A stretch of DNA of 51,269 nt from Devosia sp. (GCF_014860165.1 NZ_JACZKG010000050.1:1-51269), one strand, 5' to 3'. Shown: positions 33,242 to 42,594, counted from the stretch's first letter. Translations and numbers: made by a program. The notes: a model not told the origin generated them from the letters alone.

Positions 33242-34192
33242 CTAGAATTTCGGTGTCGGAAGGGTCAGGCGGATGACGCGCGCGATGGCGCCGCTGGCGC
33301 TAACGCGAGGTGCAATGCGCGGCATCTTCGGCTTCGCGCGGGCTTTTCTCAGTGCTGTTGCCAGCGCATGAGCACCGCTCGGTTTTGGTGTTGGCTGCGG
33401 CACGGCCTCGGCTGCGCTGATCTTCGGCGGCCGGTTTACCGCTGGCGTTGAAAACCGCCGCGCCAAGGCGGGGCCGGAACAATTGCGGCCGCAAGCGCTG
33501 GCCTTTGATCGCTCGCCGCGAGGACCCCGCAAAATGAGTCCACCCGCCTTTTGACCAGGGCGGGGCGGGGCAGCTTCAAGCTCCCAGCCAACCGACGCCA
33601 GACGGGCGTCCAGCTCGTCTCTGGAGCGCGCTGTCTGCATTGCCTCGATCACGGCCGCTGGCGGCTGCACATAGCCGCGCTGTGCTGCCTTTGGCCCTGA
33701 AAACCGCTCTCGACCAGGTGCTTTAGCCAGTCGACCAGGTACAGGCTGAAGGCCGCGTTCCGCCTCAATGGCGCGCAGCACTTTCTCGATCTTTAGTTTG
33801 GAATTGCTGTCGCTGACGCAGCGGCCATTGGCATCGACACGATTCACGACCAAGTGAAAGTGCGGGTATTTTTTGTCCTCATGGATGACGGCAAAAGCCT
33901 GATGCTCGCGCATCTCAAGCTCAACAAGAATCCGCTCGGCGTCTGCCTGCATCTGGGCCGGCGTCACCTTGTCCGTCGGCGAATAGCTGACAGAGAGGTG
34001 CAAAATTGGCTTTTTCGCGCGACGGCTCAATCCCGCCTGTGCCTCCATCAGGTCGAGGATTTCGGCAGGATCATCGGAGGATAGATGCATCGAGAAGGAG
34101 CCAGCGACGCGCTCCGATGCGGTGCCGCGTAAATAGGCGGCCAGTCGCTTCAGGTCTGCGCCCGTCGGCAGGTTTTTGACCTTGCCGATCAT
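33242..34192 (-). CDS. Relaxase (MOBP/MOBQ-like)
   Basis: A 316-residue relaxase with the metal-binding motif HEDKKYPHFHLVVNRV (His104, His111, His113), which coordinates the ion used to nick oriT. Tyr20 (RLAAYLRG) is a candidate nucleophile. The C-terminal part is basic and Pro/Ala-rich, with no helicase or primase domain, so the protein mobilises but does not unwind DNA. It overlaps mobC by ATGA. The island thus depends on a helper conjugation system. Confidence 0.88.
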   Translation of the reverse strand: MIGKVKNLPTGADLKRLAAYLRGTASERVAGSFSMHLSSDDPAEILDLMEAQAGLSRRAKKPILHLSVSYSPTDKVTPAQMQADAERILVELEMREHQAFAVIHEDKKYPHFHLVVNRVDANGRCVSDSNSKLKIEKVLRAIEAERGLQPVPGRLAKAPGRERFSGPKAAQRGYVQPPAAVIEAMQTARSRDELDARLASVGWELEAAPPRPGQKAGGLILRGPRGERSKASACGRNCSGPALARRFSTPAVNRPPKISAAEAVPQPTPKPSGAHALATALRKARAKPKMPRIAPRVSASGAIARVIRLTLPTPKF

Positions 34193-34542
34193 GGCTCGCC
34201 CCGCGTTGTGCTGGCCGGATTTTGTGGATTCTCAATTCTCGAGACAATCGCGCCCAGCCTGCGGAACATGACTGTAAGCGCATGCAGATGTTGCTGGTTC
34301 AGCGTCTTCGAGCTGTTCCCGATTTTCGCAATCTGGTTGAGGTTTGTGCCGATTGCGCTGAGCGCAGCAATTGCAGCGCGGTCCACTACATGAGCTTTCA
34401 CTCGCGCGCTGACCGGCTGATCAATCATCATGGCCTGACGCGCAAACCCGGCCATGGTCAAGCCGGTCGCGGCGGCGCTGGCAGCCACAATCTCGCGCTC
34501 GGCATCGGACAGCATCAGTTCAAAGCGATGCGTTCTCTTCAT
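34189..34542 (-). CDS. mobC: Mobilisation accessory protein MobC
   Basis: A 117-residue protein with the MobC layout: an N-terminal ribbon-helix-helix-like part (MKRTHRFELMLSDAEREIVA, ASAAATGLTMAGFARQAMM) and the typical GTNLNQIAKIGN segment. It binds near oriT and helps open the DNA for the relaxase. The ATG at 34542, with GAGG upstream, is preferred to the longer frame starting at 34569. It is the first gene of the leftward relaxase operon. Confidence 0.87.
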   Translation of the reverse strand: MKRTHRFELMLSDAEREIVAASAAATGLTMAGFARQAMMIDQPVSARVKAHVVDRAAIAALSAIGTNLNQIAKIGNSSKTLNQQHLHALTVMFRRLGAIVSRIENPQNPASTTRGEP

Positions 34543-34707
34543 TCTCAACCTCACTTGCACCCGGCTCACAGCCGGTTCCGGCCATGGGCCGGCAAGCTGG
34601 AGCCGCAGGCGACGTTTTTCGGTGGACCCGGCAAGGGCCCGTCGAAAACACTGCTTGCTTCCCTACCTATATCTGTCTAGCTTATAGCTTGCAAGTAGCT
34701 AGCAATC
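34543..34707. other. Candidate oriT region between mobC and traY-like gene
   Basis: The 165-base divergent spacer holds two adjacent hairpins, CCGGCTCACAGCCGG (34561-34575) and CCGGCC-ATG-GGCCGG (34578-34592), followed by an A/T-richer stretch with TAGCTAGC at 34696-34703. Origins of transfer normally lie directly upstream of mobC. I could not match a known nic sequence. Confidence 0.5.
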
Positions 34708-36705
34708 ATGTCGATCGGACTCTTTATGGCCCTTCAGCAGGACGCCTTAGAAGCATGGCAATCGGGCGGGGCAGAAAGCTGGTCGATGCAGATGGTAGGG
34801 CAGGTCTTTGGGCCCCTCGGTGGTGCTGGTCCGACGCTGTTCAGCCTAAGTCTCGGCTATTTCAACATCGCCATGCTTGCGATAGGCGGGGTGCTGTTTT
34901 TCTACAACGTAACCGCGGGCGTTCTGCAGACGGCGCACGAGGGGGAAGTTTTGGGACGCCGCTGGAGTTCCCTCTGGGCCCCGATCCGCGTGATCTTCGC
35001 GATCGGCCTGATGACGCCGATGCCCAACCTCGGTGGATACAACACCGGCCAAGCGGCAATCGCTCAAATTGTCCGGGGGTCAACGGCCCTTGCATCGCTG
35101 ATTTGGACAAGGGCTGTCCCGGCTTTACTCGATGGCCACGTTCAGATCGTCGCGTCAACACCAACTATTCCAACCCAGTTTCTCCGCGAAGCCTGGAACA
35201 TGTCGGCATGCCTGTCTCTTGCGAACCATCAGCTCGGAGCTGCAGGTTCTGCGGTCCGCGCGATCGTGACTCAGGTTAAGCACGACAATGGAGCTGTGGC
35301 TTTCCTCACTGGACTCAGTCGGAGCGGCGAAACCGCGGGCATCTGCGGCTCATTGGCAACCCCGGCGTCGCCAACGCACCTGGCCGAGCCCGCTCGCACG
35401 GCATTTGCAGCTGCCCACACTGAGGCAATCGTAAAGCTGCTATCGGCAACGGGCGCTCTGACCGATCGCGCTTTGCAGTCCTCGCTATCGCGGGACGGGC
35501 AGCCGCTCTCGATAGCCGATGAGCTCAGAAGTGGATTGATCGCGGCAAACGCAGCGCTGCTGCCGGTGGCCGAGTTGGTGAAAGAGGCCTCTACTGGCGA
35601 GGGGCAGCAGAGGCTAAGGGAGTATATCGGGAACGATACCGGTCAGGGATGGCTAGCAGCTGGCAGCTACTATCTGGTCCTCGCCCGACTGCACCAGGAA
35701 GCGTCCTCAGTGCTGTCGGCGAGACCCACGGTCCTGACGCCTGCTCGGTACACCTTTGAGAGCACCGGCTCGAGCCTTGATGCAGCCGCAACGGGACGCT
35801 GGCAGGGGTGGCTCGGCAATGCCAGCGCCCAAAACCTGCCGCTGGATCAGGAAGAAGTGCAACGCATCGGCTCGGACATGGAGCGTGCATTTGCACGTGC
35901 ATCGGCGACACTCTCATCTTTCGGGTTTGCCCTTCCTGACCCCGCGCTGGCCGCTGCACTTTCCCCGCAACAGGGCGAGGGCGGCGCAATCTGGGATGCA
36001 TTCGGTGCGGCTGTCGATGGCGTTGGCCGACAACTCGCGCAGCAGGTCGCACTCTATTTCGCGCCAGACTCGCACGGCACCGACCCGCTGGTCGGTCTGG
36101 TTAGCCTGGGACAGTTCCTGGTCGGGGCGGCGGCTAGCCTGCTCGGTGCTCTGGCCGTCGCATCGGCAATACCGATGCTTGGTGCAAGCATAACGACGGC
36201 AATGGTTGTGATTGGGCCACTCGTGTTGGCCATGACCGTGACCGGCGGCGCCATGTCCGTCCTGCTGCCAGCCATGCCGTTCGTCCTGTGGGTGCTCGCT
36301 GTCTTTGGCTACTTCCTGGCCGTCGTCGTCGCCATTGTCGGCGCGCCACTTTGGGCCCTCGCGCATCTTCGGTTGGACGGGGAAGGCATTGCGCACGATT
36401 CGGCCAAGCCCGGATATCTGCTGCTTCTCCGGCTCGCGCTCACCCCCATCCTGATGGTCATTGGCTTTTTTGCGGCCATGGCAGTGTTCCGCGCCGTGTC
36501 TGGACTGAACGGAGTCGGCATCTACTACCTATTGAGCAGTTTCGGTGGTCATCCGATCTTTTGGTTGGTGTCGGTCGTCGTGATGACGGTCCTGACCGTG
36601 GCCATTTTCCTGATTGTGATCGAGCGATCCTTTTCGCTCGTCACTGCCTTGCCGAACGCAGTCCTGACCTGGATCGGCGGCGGCTCTAACAACGACGAAA
36701 ACTGA
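34708..36705 (+). CDS. Orphan DotA/TraY-family T4SS membrane protein
   Basis: A 665-residue polytopic membrane protein. The N-terminal part has a helix at about 48-68, WSSLWAPIRVIFAIGLMTPM with NLGGYNTGQ, and long soluble loops; several strong helices cluster at about 465-645. This is the DotA/TraY pattern of IncI/Dot-Icm type IVB secretion systems, which is usually about 750 or more residues. No other core T4SS gene is present in the island, so the protein is an orphan. It may substitute for, or interfere with, the matching subunit of a helper conjugative element. The start is uncertain, since neither the ATG at 34708 nor that at 34726 has a good ribosome-binding site. Confidence 0.75.
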   Translation: MSIGLFMALQQDALEAWQSGGAESWSMQMVGQVFGPLGGAGPTLFSLSLGYFNIAMLAIGGVLFFYNVTAGVLQTAHEGEVLGRRWSSLWAPIRVIFAIGLMTPMPNLGGYNTGQAAIAQIVRGSTALASLIWTRAVPALLDGHVQIVASTPTIPTQFLREAWNMSACLSLANHQLGAAGSAVRAIVTQVKHDNGAVAFLTGLSRSGETAGICGSLATPASPTHLAEPARTAFAAAHTEAIVKLLSATGALTDRALQSSLSRDGQPLSIADELRSGLIAANAALLPVAELVKEASTGEGQQRLREYIGNDTGQGWLAAGSYYLVLARLHQEASSVLSARPTVLTPARYTFESTGSSLDAAATGRWQGWLGNASAQNLPLDQEEVQRIGSDMERAFARASATLSSFGFALPDPALAAALSPQQGEGGAIWDAFGAAVDGVGRQLAQQVALYFAPDSHGTDPLVGLVSLGQFLVGAAASLLGALAVASAIPMLGASITTAMVVIGPLVLAMTVTGGAMSVLLPAMPFVLWVLAVFGYFLAVVVAIVGAPLWALAHLRLDGEGIAHDSAKPGYLLLLRLALTPILMVIGFFAAMAVFRAVSGLNGVGIYYLLSSFGGHPIFWLVSVVVMTVLTVAIFLIVIERSFSLVTALPNAVLTWIGGGSNNDEN

Positions 36706-36716
36706 AAGGACGAACG

Positions 36717-36827
36717 ATGAAAGCAGCATTCGAAAAGTGGCAGGCCTGGCCCATGCCATTCAGAATGGTCAGCGTAGTGGTGGCGCTCTCTGTTCTTGCA
36801 GGTGTCTTCAGCGGGGGTATGTCATGA
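36717..36827 (+). CDS. Small membrane protein downstream of traY-like gene
   Basis: A 36-residue peptide with AAGGA six bases before its ATG and one predicted transmembrane helix (MVSVVVALSVLAGVFSGGM). It starts 11 bases after the traY-like gene and overlaps the next ORF by ATGA, so it is likely translated as part of that operon. The function is unknown. Confidence 0.55.
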   Translation: MKAAFEKWQAWPMPFRMVSVVVALSVLAGVFSGGMS

Positions 36828-37144
36828 GTCCGCAGCCATCCAACATGGTGCGACTGGGGGCATACGTTCTCAAGCGTGCGGCGGGGCGCAGCTCAGGGGC
36901 AATTTCACCCGCGCGGTTGCGTCAGATCCTCCAGGGCGCCGCCCCCGTTCGGGAAGAGCGATTTTGTTTCTGGGCAGTGCTGGTTCAAAGTTCGCCAGTT
37001 GAGCGCGTGCATTTGGCGATTCACGTCGGGCAATCATGGCCCCAGTTTGCTGTGCGCTTCGAGGCCCTAACCGGCATTAGGCGTGATCGTGCGCACGTTG
37101 GGACCCGTCCTGGCCAAAAAGGTCTCTCAACGCCTCCTTGCTGA
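36824..37144 (+). CDS. Hypothetical protein, possibly frameshifted at its 3' end
   Basis: A 106-residue soluble protein starting MSPQPSNMVRLGAYVLKRAA, coupled to the previous small gene by ATGA. After about residue 86 the reading becomes less protein-like (DRAHVGTRPGQKGLSTPPC). The +1 frame from 37083 instead reads VRTLGPVLAKKVSQRLLADA and stays open to 37199. A single-base change near 37080 would therefore give a protein of about 125 residues. No family is recognised. Confidence 0.55.
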   Translation: MSPQPSNMVRLGAYVLKRAAGRSSGAISPARLRQILQGAAPVREERFCFWAVLVQSSPVERVHLAIHVGQSWPQFAVRFEALTGIRRDRAHVGTRPGQKGLSTPPC

Positions 37145-37349
37145 CGCCCTAGGCTTCGACTACCGGCAAGTCAATTGCCGACGCTTACGACTGAGGTAAT
37201 GGCGCACTTGGCCTTGACACAGCGGCTCTCGACCGGCCAATTCTCTATATATTGCAGATTATGCATCAATGGTGACAAATCACCTTCCGCGACGGCCACG
37301 TTTGACTTAATCTACTGGCGTTACATTCAGTACTACGTCGAGGGACGAA

Positions 37350-37610
37350 ATGAGTGCACACGTCGGAATTGCTAGAACTTCAGAAGAGGCCAAACGTCGC
37401 GGATACTCGAAGATAGCTGCGCCCGGTGAACGTGACCCGAAGAAGGGGTGGATTCACATTTCCCATGGCAGCTCTACGAAAGATGTAGGTTCATTATGTT
37501 ACATCGGACCGTGCTATCAGGACGGCTCGGGCACCCGGCCGGTTTGTTATATCGATGAGGAAGGAGCCTGCGACGATTGTTACGATGAACCGGATGCCCC
37601 CTGCGACTAG
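37350..37610 (+). CDS. Small cysteine-rich hypothetical protein
   Basis: An 86-residue protein with GAGGGA at good distance from its ATG. The N-terminal half is basic. The acidic C-terminal half has six cysteines in 36 residues (Cys50, 55, 66, 74, 77, 85), in LCYIGPCYQDG, VCYIDEEGACDDCYDE and a terminal APCD. There is no signal peptide. It could be a metal-binding protein or a peptide precursor. No modification or export gene is adjacent. Confidence 0.6.
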   Translation: MSAHVGIARTSEEAKRRGYSKIAAPGERDPKKGWIHISHGSSTKDVGSLCYIGPCYQDGSGTRPVCYIDEEGACDDCYDEPDAPCD

Positions 37611-37624
37611 TTTTGGTCACACCT

Positions 37625-37924
37625 TCAGTCGATCGTCACTGACCCCGTAGCATAGCCTCCACGAGCCCAGTCGCGCGGTGACAGCGCTCCAATGACACTC
37701 ACTTTCCGCCCTGTTGTTGGAACGGTCTGCCCCGCGCTGACCGATATGTTTTCGGCCGATCCACTTGACAGCTCCACGCGGTAGTCGACCGCGACTCTTC
37801 CACCATTTTGGACTCTATTCCGCTTGAGTATCAACGGGTGGTCCTCACCAAGAAGCACTACGTCGGCTTCTGCCACAGGCGTTCCAACCGGAAAATCAAG
37901 TCGCCAGGAAATTGTATTTGGCAC
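37625..37924 (-). CDS. Small beta-rich partner of the 1260-residue protein
   Basis: A 99-residue protein from a GTG that follows the stop codon of the large gene with no intervening base, so it is translationally coupled. The sequence (ISWRLDFPVGTPVAEADVVL, ILKRNRVQNGGRVAVDYRVE) is predicted to be mostly beta strands, without a signal peptide or helix. It may be a chaperone, immunity or assembly partner. No family is recognised. Confidence 0.55.
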   Translation of the reverse strand: MPNTISWRLDFPVGTPVAEADVVLLGEDHPLILKRNRVQNGGRVAVDYRVELSSGSAENISVSAGQTVPTTGRKVSVIGALSPRDWARGGYATGSVTID

Positions 37925-40900
37925 CTAATAACTCCCTCCAAGCTGCAGCGAGTTCAACTCGCCGAGCATAAATTGATCAAATGCGCTGCTTCCGCGTAGC
38001 CGGTCCCCAACCCCCACGACCCCATTTCTAAGCAGCCATAGCAAGCTGTCAGCCTTGTAGACACCTCGAGTGGAGGCGAGGTAGTCCACCGCCGCCTGAT
38101 TGACTGCGTACGCGAACATGCTGTTTCGTTCGGACATCGCAAGATAGCGCACCATCTTGGCACCAAGATCGCACCATTCCCCCACGCTTCCGAACGGCAC
38201 GGAAGCCAAGTCATCGATCTTGAATAGCGCCTGCTCTACTGTGCTGCTGGCGGCGAAACCCTTGACTTGTTCGTCACAATACGGAAGTGGGGTGGTCCAT
38301 TGGCCGATCATTAAAGGCGAGCCGGCGGAGAGATGCGCGCCCTCTCCTACCAGGCCACGGTGAATGATCTGATGCTCGGAATCCGCTTCGAACAAGAATT
38401 CCGGATCCAGAAATGGGAAAATTGCACCCCCCGCGCCAAGCGACGATACGTCCACAGCGGGCACCTCACTTCGAATATGGGGTTCCGCGTCACGCGGGCC
38501 GGACATCCAACCCTTACCGGTCGAGTAGGTGACCCCGTCACCGTCAGATTGCACGAAGAATAGTCCAAGGGCACTCTTGTCTTCCTTCTCCGGCGTCAGG
38601 CCTACAAGGAAGGGGAAAAACAGCGATGCAGTCGGGAATTGGTCACGGGTACCGACACTGCTCATACCTCGGCACGGCTCGTTGTAGTTAGTTCCGCATT
38701 TAGTCCTCACCAAGTGGCCAACTGTGGTTGAGAAACGATCAAAGTAGTCGAGGTCCCCAGTCAAACCGGATGCTGCTAGGTCTGCAGCAAGCCCGCTTGC
38801 CCGATACGCCTCAAGTACCTCATTGAAATTTCGCTCTAGCACGCGACCGGCCAAATAGACATCGATGTACGAGTCCATAGTGTCAGCGAGGGCCGGTGCA
38901 CCTGTAGAGGCCAAGTAACCGCTATAGGCGCCCTCTACCTCGAGGGCGACCTCCTTCATCTTGCTACGAAATTCCAGGACTATCCGGCCATATGCATTCT
39001 CAAGTGCCACGATCTTGGCCTCTGGTATTCCACTCCCTGGGTGGTAGAGACGGTTTGTCGGAACGTGGCTCAGATCACCGACGTCATTGAAGGTCTTAGA
39101 GGCAGCGCCAGCCTCTGCACGAAATGCAGCCAATAGCGCGCCAACTATTCCGGCCTGGGGATGCAGCGATGATGCTGAGAGGGACGGATGGCCCACCGCA
39201 ACGTGATCGATCGTAAGCATAACGTCTTTTTGGGTACCGGTATAGGTAAACGACAGACAAGCGCTAATCGAACTGCAATTGCTCGACAGTGTATCGCGAT
39301 AGCCGCCAAGATCATTGATCACAATCTCGTCGATGTTGATCGCAAGACTGCGAATGTCTCCCTCAAAACGTCCTTTAACCGCGGCGCGCTGCGCGTCAAA
39401 ACTTGCCTTGAGTCTGGCGAAATAGGTTCTATTTGAATCGGCTGCTAGCCAAGAAATAGTGTTAATATTAGAGGAGGTGGGAAGCCGATAATATTGATAA
39501 ACACCGTCGAGCGTGCCGAAATCGCTAAATAGTGATCGACTTACGTATTGGGAATGCTTCCTGAACGCTCTAGCGAACAAGGTATTGAGCAGCAGTCCGT
39601 CATGCTTTGATACCTGCGTTGTCAGACTCATATAAAGGGATGAGATCATCTTGAATCCAAGAGGGCTTCCCACCAAGAACATGTTCTTTGTAGTATCCGT
39701 TAGACGAACAATTCTTTTTTCAAGTAAAGATGATAGAATATCTGGATCTTGCAGCAGAAGCAGCCTGCTATCAAGCGCTGTGTTTGCAGTGAGTACTGTC
39801 GACGGCGAGAACAACATGTTTATGCCGTCCGGATGAAACAACCCATCGGCATCCACGTACCCTGGTAGCCACTCTACCCCTTGCCCGGCATCAAGCACTG
39901 AAGGCCGCATCGCTATGTCCCCAAGCGTGGCGGTCGAAAAAAGTCGGTCTACGCATTGGGCCTTACCGTCAAAATCCCCCGATCGCAGGGCTTTCAATAG
40001 CTGACCAATGGTATTTTCCAGAGCAGTCTTAGTGTCTTGGGCTGTCTCAAGATCCCGTCTGAGACGATCATAACAGTTGGTCGACCCGACAAAACGGGGG
40101 TGCGCTATACCGGTGTTTCCATTGCCAGATGCCAAATACGTCGACATAAACGTGTCGACCTCGCTTACAACTGCCAGCTTTGCGGCCTCTGGTGTGCTTC
40201 TCTTCGATAGCAAAGCGGTCCAGAAGTGGACGTTGTACGTGTCAATTTGGCTAGCCAACGCATTTAGTCGAAACTGGTACTCCTCCTCCGCACTCGACGT
40301 CGCCAAATCATTAAGATCAGTCAGCTGATCTTCAATGAGTCTGAAGTTCGAAATAAGGAATGCGAACTGAGTATCGAGTTTTCGATCTATCTCGCTTAGG
40401 GCCCGATCAACGCGATCGAATCGGTCGTTCATTTCCTGGCGCAAATTCGCAATGTCTCGACGAATTGCCGCAAGTTGCTTCAGCAGTGCTGCAGTCTGGC
40501 CCTGCGAACCGCCACTGCCCGATCCAAATATCTCACCTGCGATCTGTACGCCAATAGCCGCGACGGCTACATAGTTTTGCGTAGAGGCCGCCATGGCAAG
40601 GTTAGTTAGGGTCTGAATGTTGTCTATATATTGACCAACTGCCGGATCGTCGATGCCCACTAGAACGGCCGTCTTCTTCAAGGTGTCATATAATGACTTG
40701 GCGTTCTTATCGTATTGCCTAGCAAACTCCTGCCACTCGGCACGTTCTGATGGTGTTTGATCGGCTACTGTCTGGCTTGCTGTCGCCCTCAAGGGCGGCG
40801 TCGACAGCATCGCCACTGCTGCTTCAGTTGCCAACACCAGTTCGTTCGCTATCGCGTCGATCTCGTCGATAAGAGCATCTTTTTCTTCATCGGTTGTGCC

Positions 40901-41707
40901 TGGCGCGTCGACGAGCGCATCCAATTCCTCCATGTGTTCCCGCGCGGCAGCGAAGAGCTGCGTCAATGGAGAGGCAGGAAACAGACCAGGAGAAAAGTTT
41001 GCCGCCGTGGTGGTGTCGCTAATCGCAAACTGGTTTGAGGGGGACAAATCAAAGGATCCTGAGAAGAATCCGCGAAATTCCCGATTTCCCGGGTCAAAAG
41101 CGTGGACTATCGAGAAGAAGGGCGGGCGGTCTTCCAGAAGGTTGGCGATTTGTGCGAACTCGTGACCCTCGTAAAAGGCGCCATCCCCCGGTACGTCATC
41201 AAATGCTCGCGTGATAAACTGTGGAAGCAACCGAACAGTGGCCATTTGCCCAGCGCTCAGGCGCATTCGGTCGATCTGGAGATGATAGCCCATATTGTTG
41301 GCGTGAACCAAAATCCGCGCCAGCGCTGAGGCGTCTAGCTGCGAGAAATGGGCAGCGCGTTTTTGGTAAAATGAACGAGCCTCACGCCGTCCACTAAATT
41401 GCCCGAAGTTGAGGACCACCTCCAAGAACGCGAAGTGACTGGCGGCTCGGCTGCGACTATTCCCACCACTGAGTAGCTGCCGAAGCAGTTCGGCAGAGAC
41501 TATGTACTCAATAGAGCTTGTCGGACGCTCCTCGATCACAAGTGATCGGGTTACATTGTCTAAGAGTACCAGCCCATCGTCCCCGAGCCGGAGGTTTGTT
41601 AGGTTGGGCAAATTGTCATCAGAGATGCCCTGCCACAATGTCGATAGGAAAGCGGCCAGCGCAATTGTAAGGAAAACAATTACCTTGCGAAACAAGCTCC
41701 TAGGCAT
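37925..41707 (-). CDS. 1260-residue membrane-anchored protein of unknown function
   Basis: A very large protein with an N-terminal signal anchor (about 8-26, KVIVFLTIALAAFLSTLW), so most of it is probably periplasmic or surface-exposed. A coiled-coil region near residues 410-480 contains AAIRRDIANLRQEMNDRFDR and ALSEIDRKLDTQFAF, a pattern seen in tape-measure-like and pore-forming proteins. A weakly hydrophobic stretch (AMAASTQNYVAVAAIGVQIA) comes just before it. No catalytic motif is evident. The codon use and base composition are far more A/T-rich than the chromosome. It is coupled to a small partner gene, which could fit a toxin-immunity or surface-assembly pair, but this is a guess. Confidence 0.65.
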   Translation of the reverse strand: MPRSLFRKVIVFLTIALAAFLSTLWQGISDDNLPNLTNLRLGDDGLVLLDNVTRSLVIEERPTSSIEYIVSAELLRQLLSGGNSRSRAASHFAFLEVVLNFGQFSGRREARSFYQKRAAHFSQLDASALARILVHANNMGYHLQIDRMRLSAGQMATVRLLPQFITRAFDDVPGDGAFYEGHEFAQIANLLEDRPPFFSIVHAFDPGNREFRGFFSGSFDLSPSNQFAISDTTTAANFSPGLFPASPLTQLFAAAREHMEELDALVDAPGTTDEEKDALIDEIDAIANELVLATEAAVAMLSTPPLRATASQTVADQTPSERAEWQEFARQYDKNAKSLYDTLKKTAVLVGIDDPAVGQYIDNIQTLTNLAMAASTQNYVAVAAIGVQIAGEIFGSGSGGSQGQTAALLKQLAAIRRDIANLRQEMNDRFDRVDRALSEIDRKLDTQFAFLISNFRLIEDQLTDLNDLATSSAEEEYQFRLNALASQIDTYNVHFWTALLSKRSTPEAAKLAVVSEVDTFMSTYLASGNGNTGIAHPRFVGSTNCYDRLRRDLETAQDTKTALENTIGQLLKALRSGDFDGKAQCVDRLFSTATLGDIAMRPSVLDAGQGVEWLPGYVDADGLFHPDGINMLFSPSTVLTANTALDSRLLLLQDPDILSSLLEKRIVRLTDTTKNMFLVGSPLGFKMISSLYMSLTTQVSKHDGLLLNTLFARAFRKHSQYVSRSLFSDFGTLDGVYQYYRLPTSSNINTISWLAADSNRTYFARLKASFDAQRAAVKGRFEGDIRSLAINIDEIVINDLGGYRDTLSSNCSSISACLSFTYTGTQKDVMLTIDHVAVGHPSLSASSLHPQAGIVGALLAAFRAEAGAASKTFNDVGDLSHVPTNRLYHPGSGIPEAKIVALENAYGRIVLEFRSKMKEVALEVEGAYSGYLASTGAPALADTMDSYIDVYLAGRVLERNFNEVLEAYRASGLAADLAASGLTGDLDYFDRFSTTVGHLVRTKCGTNYNEPCRGMSSVGTRDQFPTASLFFPFLVGLTPEKEDKSALGLFFVQSDGDGVTYSTGKGWMSGPRDAEPHIRSEVPAVDVSSLGAGGAIFPFLDPEFLFEADSEHQIIHRGLVGEGAHLSAGSPLMIGQWTTPLPYCDEQVKGFAASSTVEQALFKIDDLASVPFGSVGEWCDLGAKMVRYLAMSERNSMFAYAVNQAAVDYLASTRGVYKADSLLWLLRNGVVGVGDRLRGSSAFDQFMLGELNSLQLGGSY

Positions 41708-42300
41708 GGTCCCTCCACCACCAATGAGATGGTCTCTTCACGGTAACTTCCTGCGTCAGGCACGCACCGAATGATAGTTCTAAATGCACCTAGTCAATGG
41801 CAATATACACCTGCCCTGAACTTGGGCAATACATGTTGCGGTTAGTCGATTTGAGCGGCGACCCTATAGACGTCGGTGATCGCGCCACCACAGTGCATGC
41901 ATCGACGGCGTTGCGAATTATTGATGATTGATAGTAGCTATGCTGAAGCCTCCGTGGGCTCGCGGTCCTGAGCTAGCTTGGCTCCTCCCCGCGGAAACTA
42001 AGTGCCGAGCAATTCCGCCGTTGTCTCGTCAGCAGGTCACCTAAGGTCCCATTTGGACTTAGGAGCGGGTCGAGGTTGGGGCGAGGCTCAACTAAGGTTG
42101 GGCTGGTTGGGTCAACCTGAACTAGCCAAGTCCCGAGATCAGTGGCTTGTGCTAATCGTTTCCGGGCTCACGGCCAGCGTCTAGATTAGGCGCGCATGTG
42201 TGTGGATCGCGACGTTGGGGCCCTGCAGCCAGGTAAGCTGGGAGGTGGATGCGAAGGCTTGGAACCCTTCGATCAAAACGGTCTACGACGGGAGGCTTTG
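41708..42300. other. Gene-free stretch near the right end of the island
   Basis: About 590 bases without a supportable ORF on either strand. The first part should hold the promoter of the large leftward gene. An imperfect hairpin, CCTAAGGTCC...GGACTTAGG, lies at 42040-42063. Nothing else is recognised. Confidence 0.5.
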
Positions 42301-42594
42301 CTACTTCGAGACCCCCTTTTTTAAGTCAGGCTGAGGGTTCGCAGTCGTGTCCTTTAGACCTAAGCGTCTCCGGATATCCTCAGCTCGGGCCTCATTTGCG
42401 CCATTCACGACCGCCCCAGCATCGTAGAGCGAAAGCCATGCTCGATCAGTCAAGTCGCGCATAGCTTTCGCCGCCTCCTGCTTGTCAGCGGCGCGAATGT
42501 AAAAGTTTACTTGAATCACTCCCGCTTTTTTCCGGCGCTCACGCATGGCGACGGAGTTATCTTGCTTGGAAGGGGGCGCAGACTGGTCACTCAT
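42301..42594 (-). CDS. Small hypothetical island protein
   Basis: A 97-residue basic protein, MSDQSAPPSKQDNSVAMRER, with RRKKAGVIQVNFYIRAADKQ, reminiscent of small ribbon-helix-helix proteins (a strand followed by two helices, KQEAAKAMRDL and TDRAWLSLYDAG). It could be a DNA-binding regulator of the island. TAGCTAGC at 42613-42620, about 20 bases upstream of its ATG, is also found just before the traY-like gene. Confidence 0.55.
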   Translation of the reverse strand: MSDQSAPPSKQDNSVAMRERRKKAGVIQVNFYIRAADKQEAAKAMRDLTDRAWLSLYDAGAVVNGANEARAEDIRRRLGLKDTTANPQPDLKKGVSK

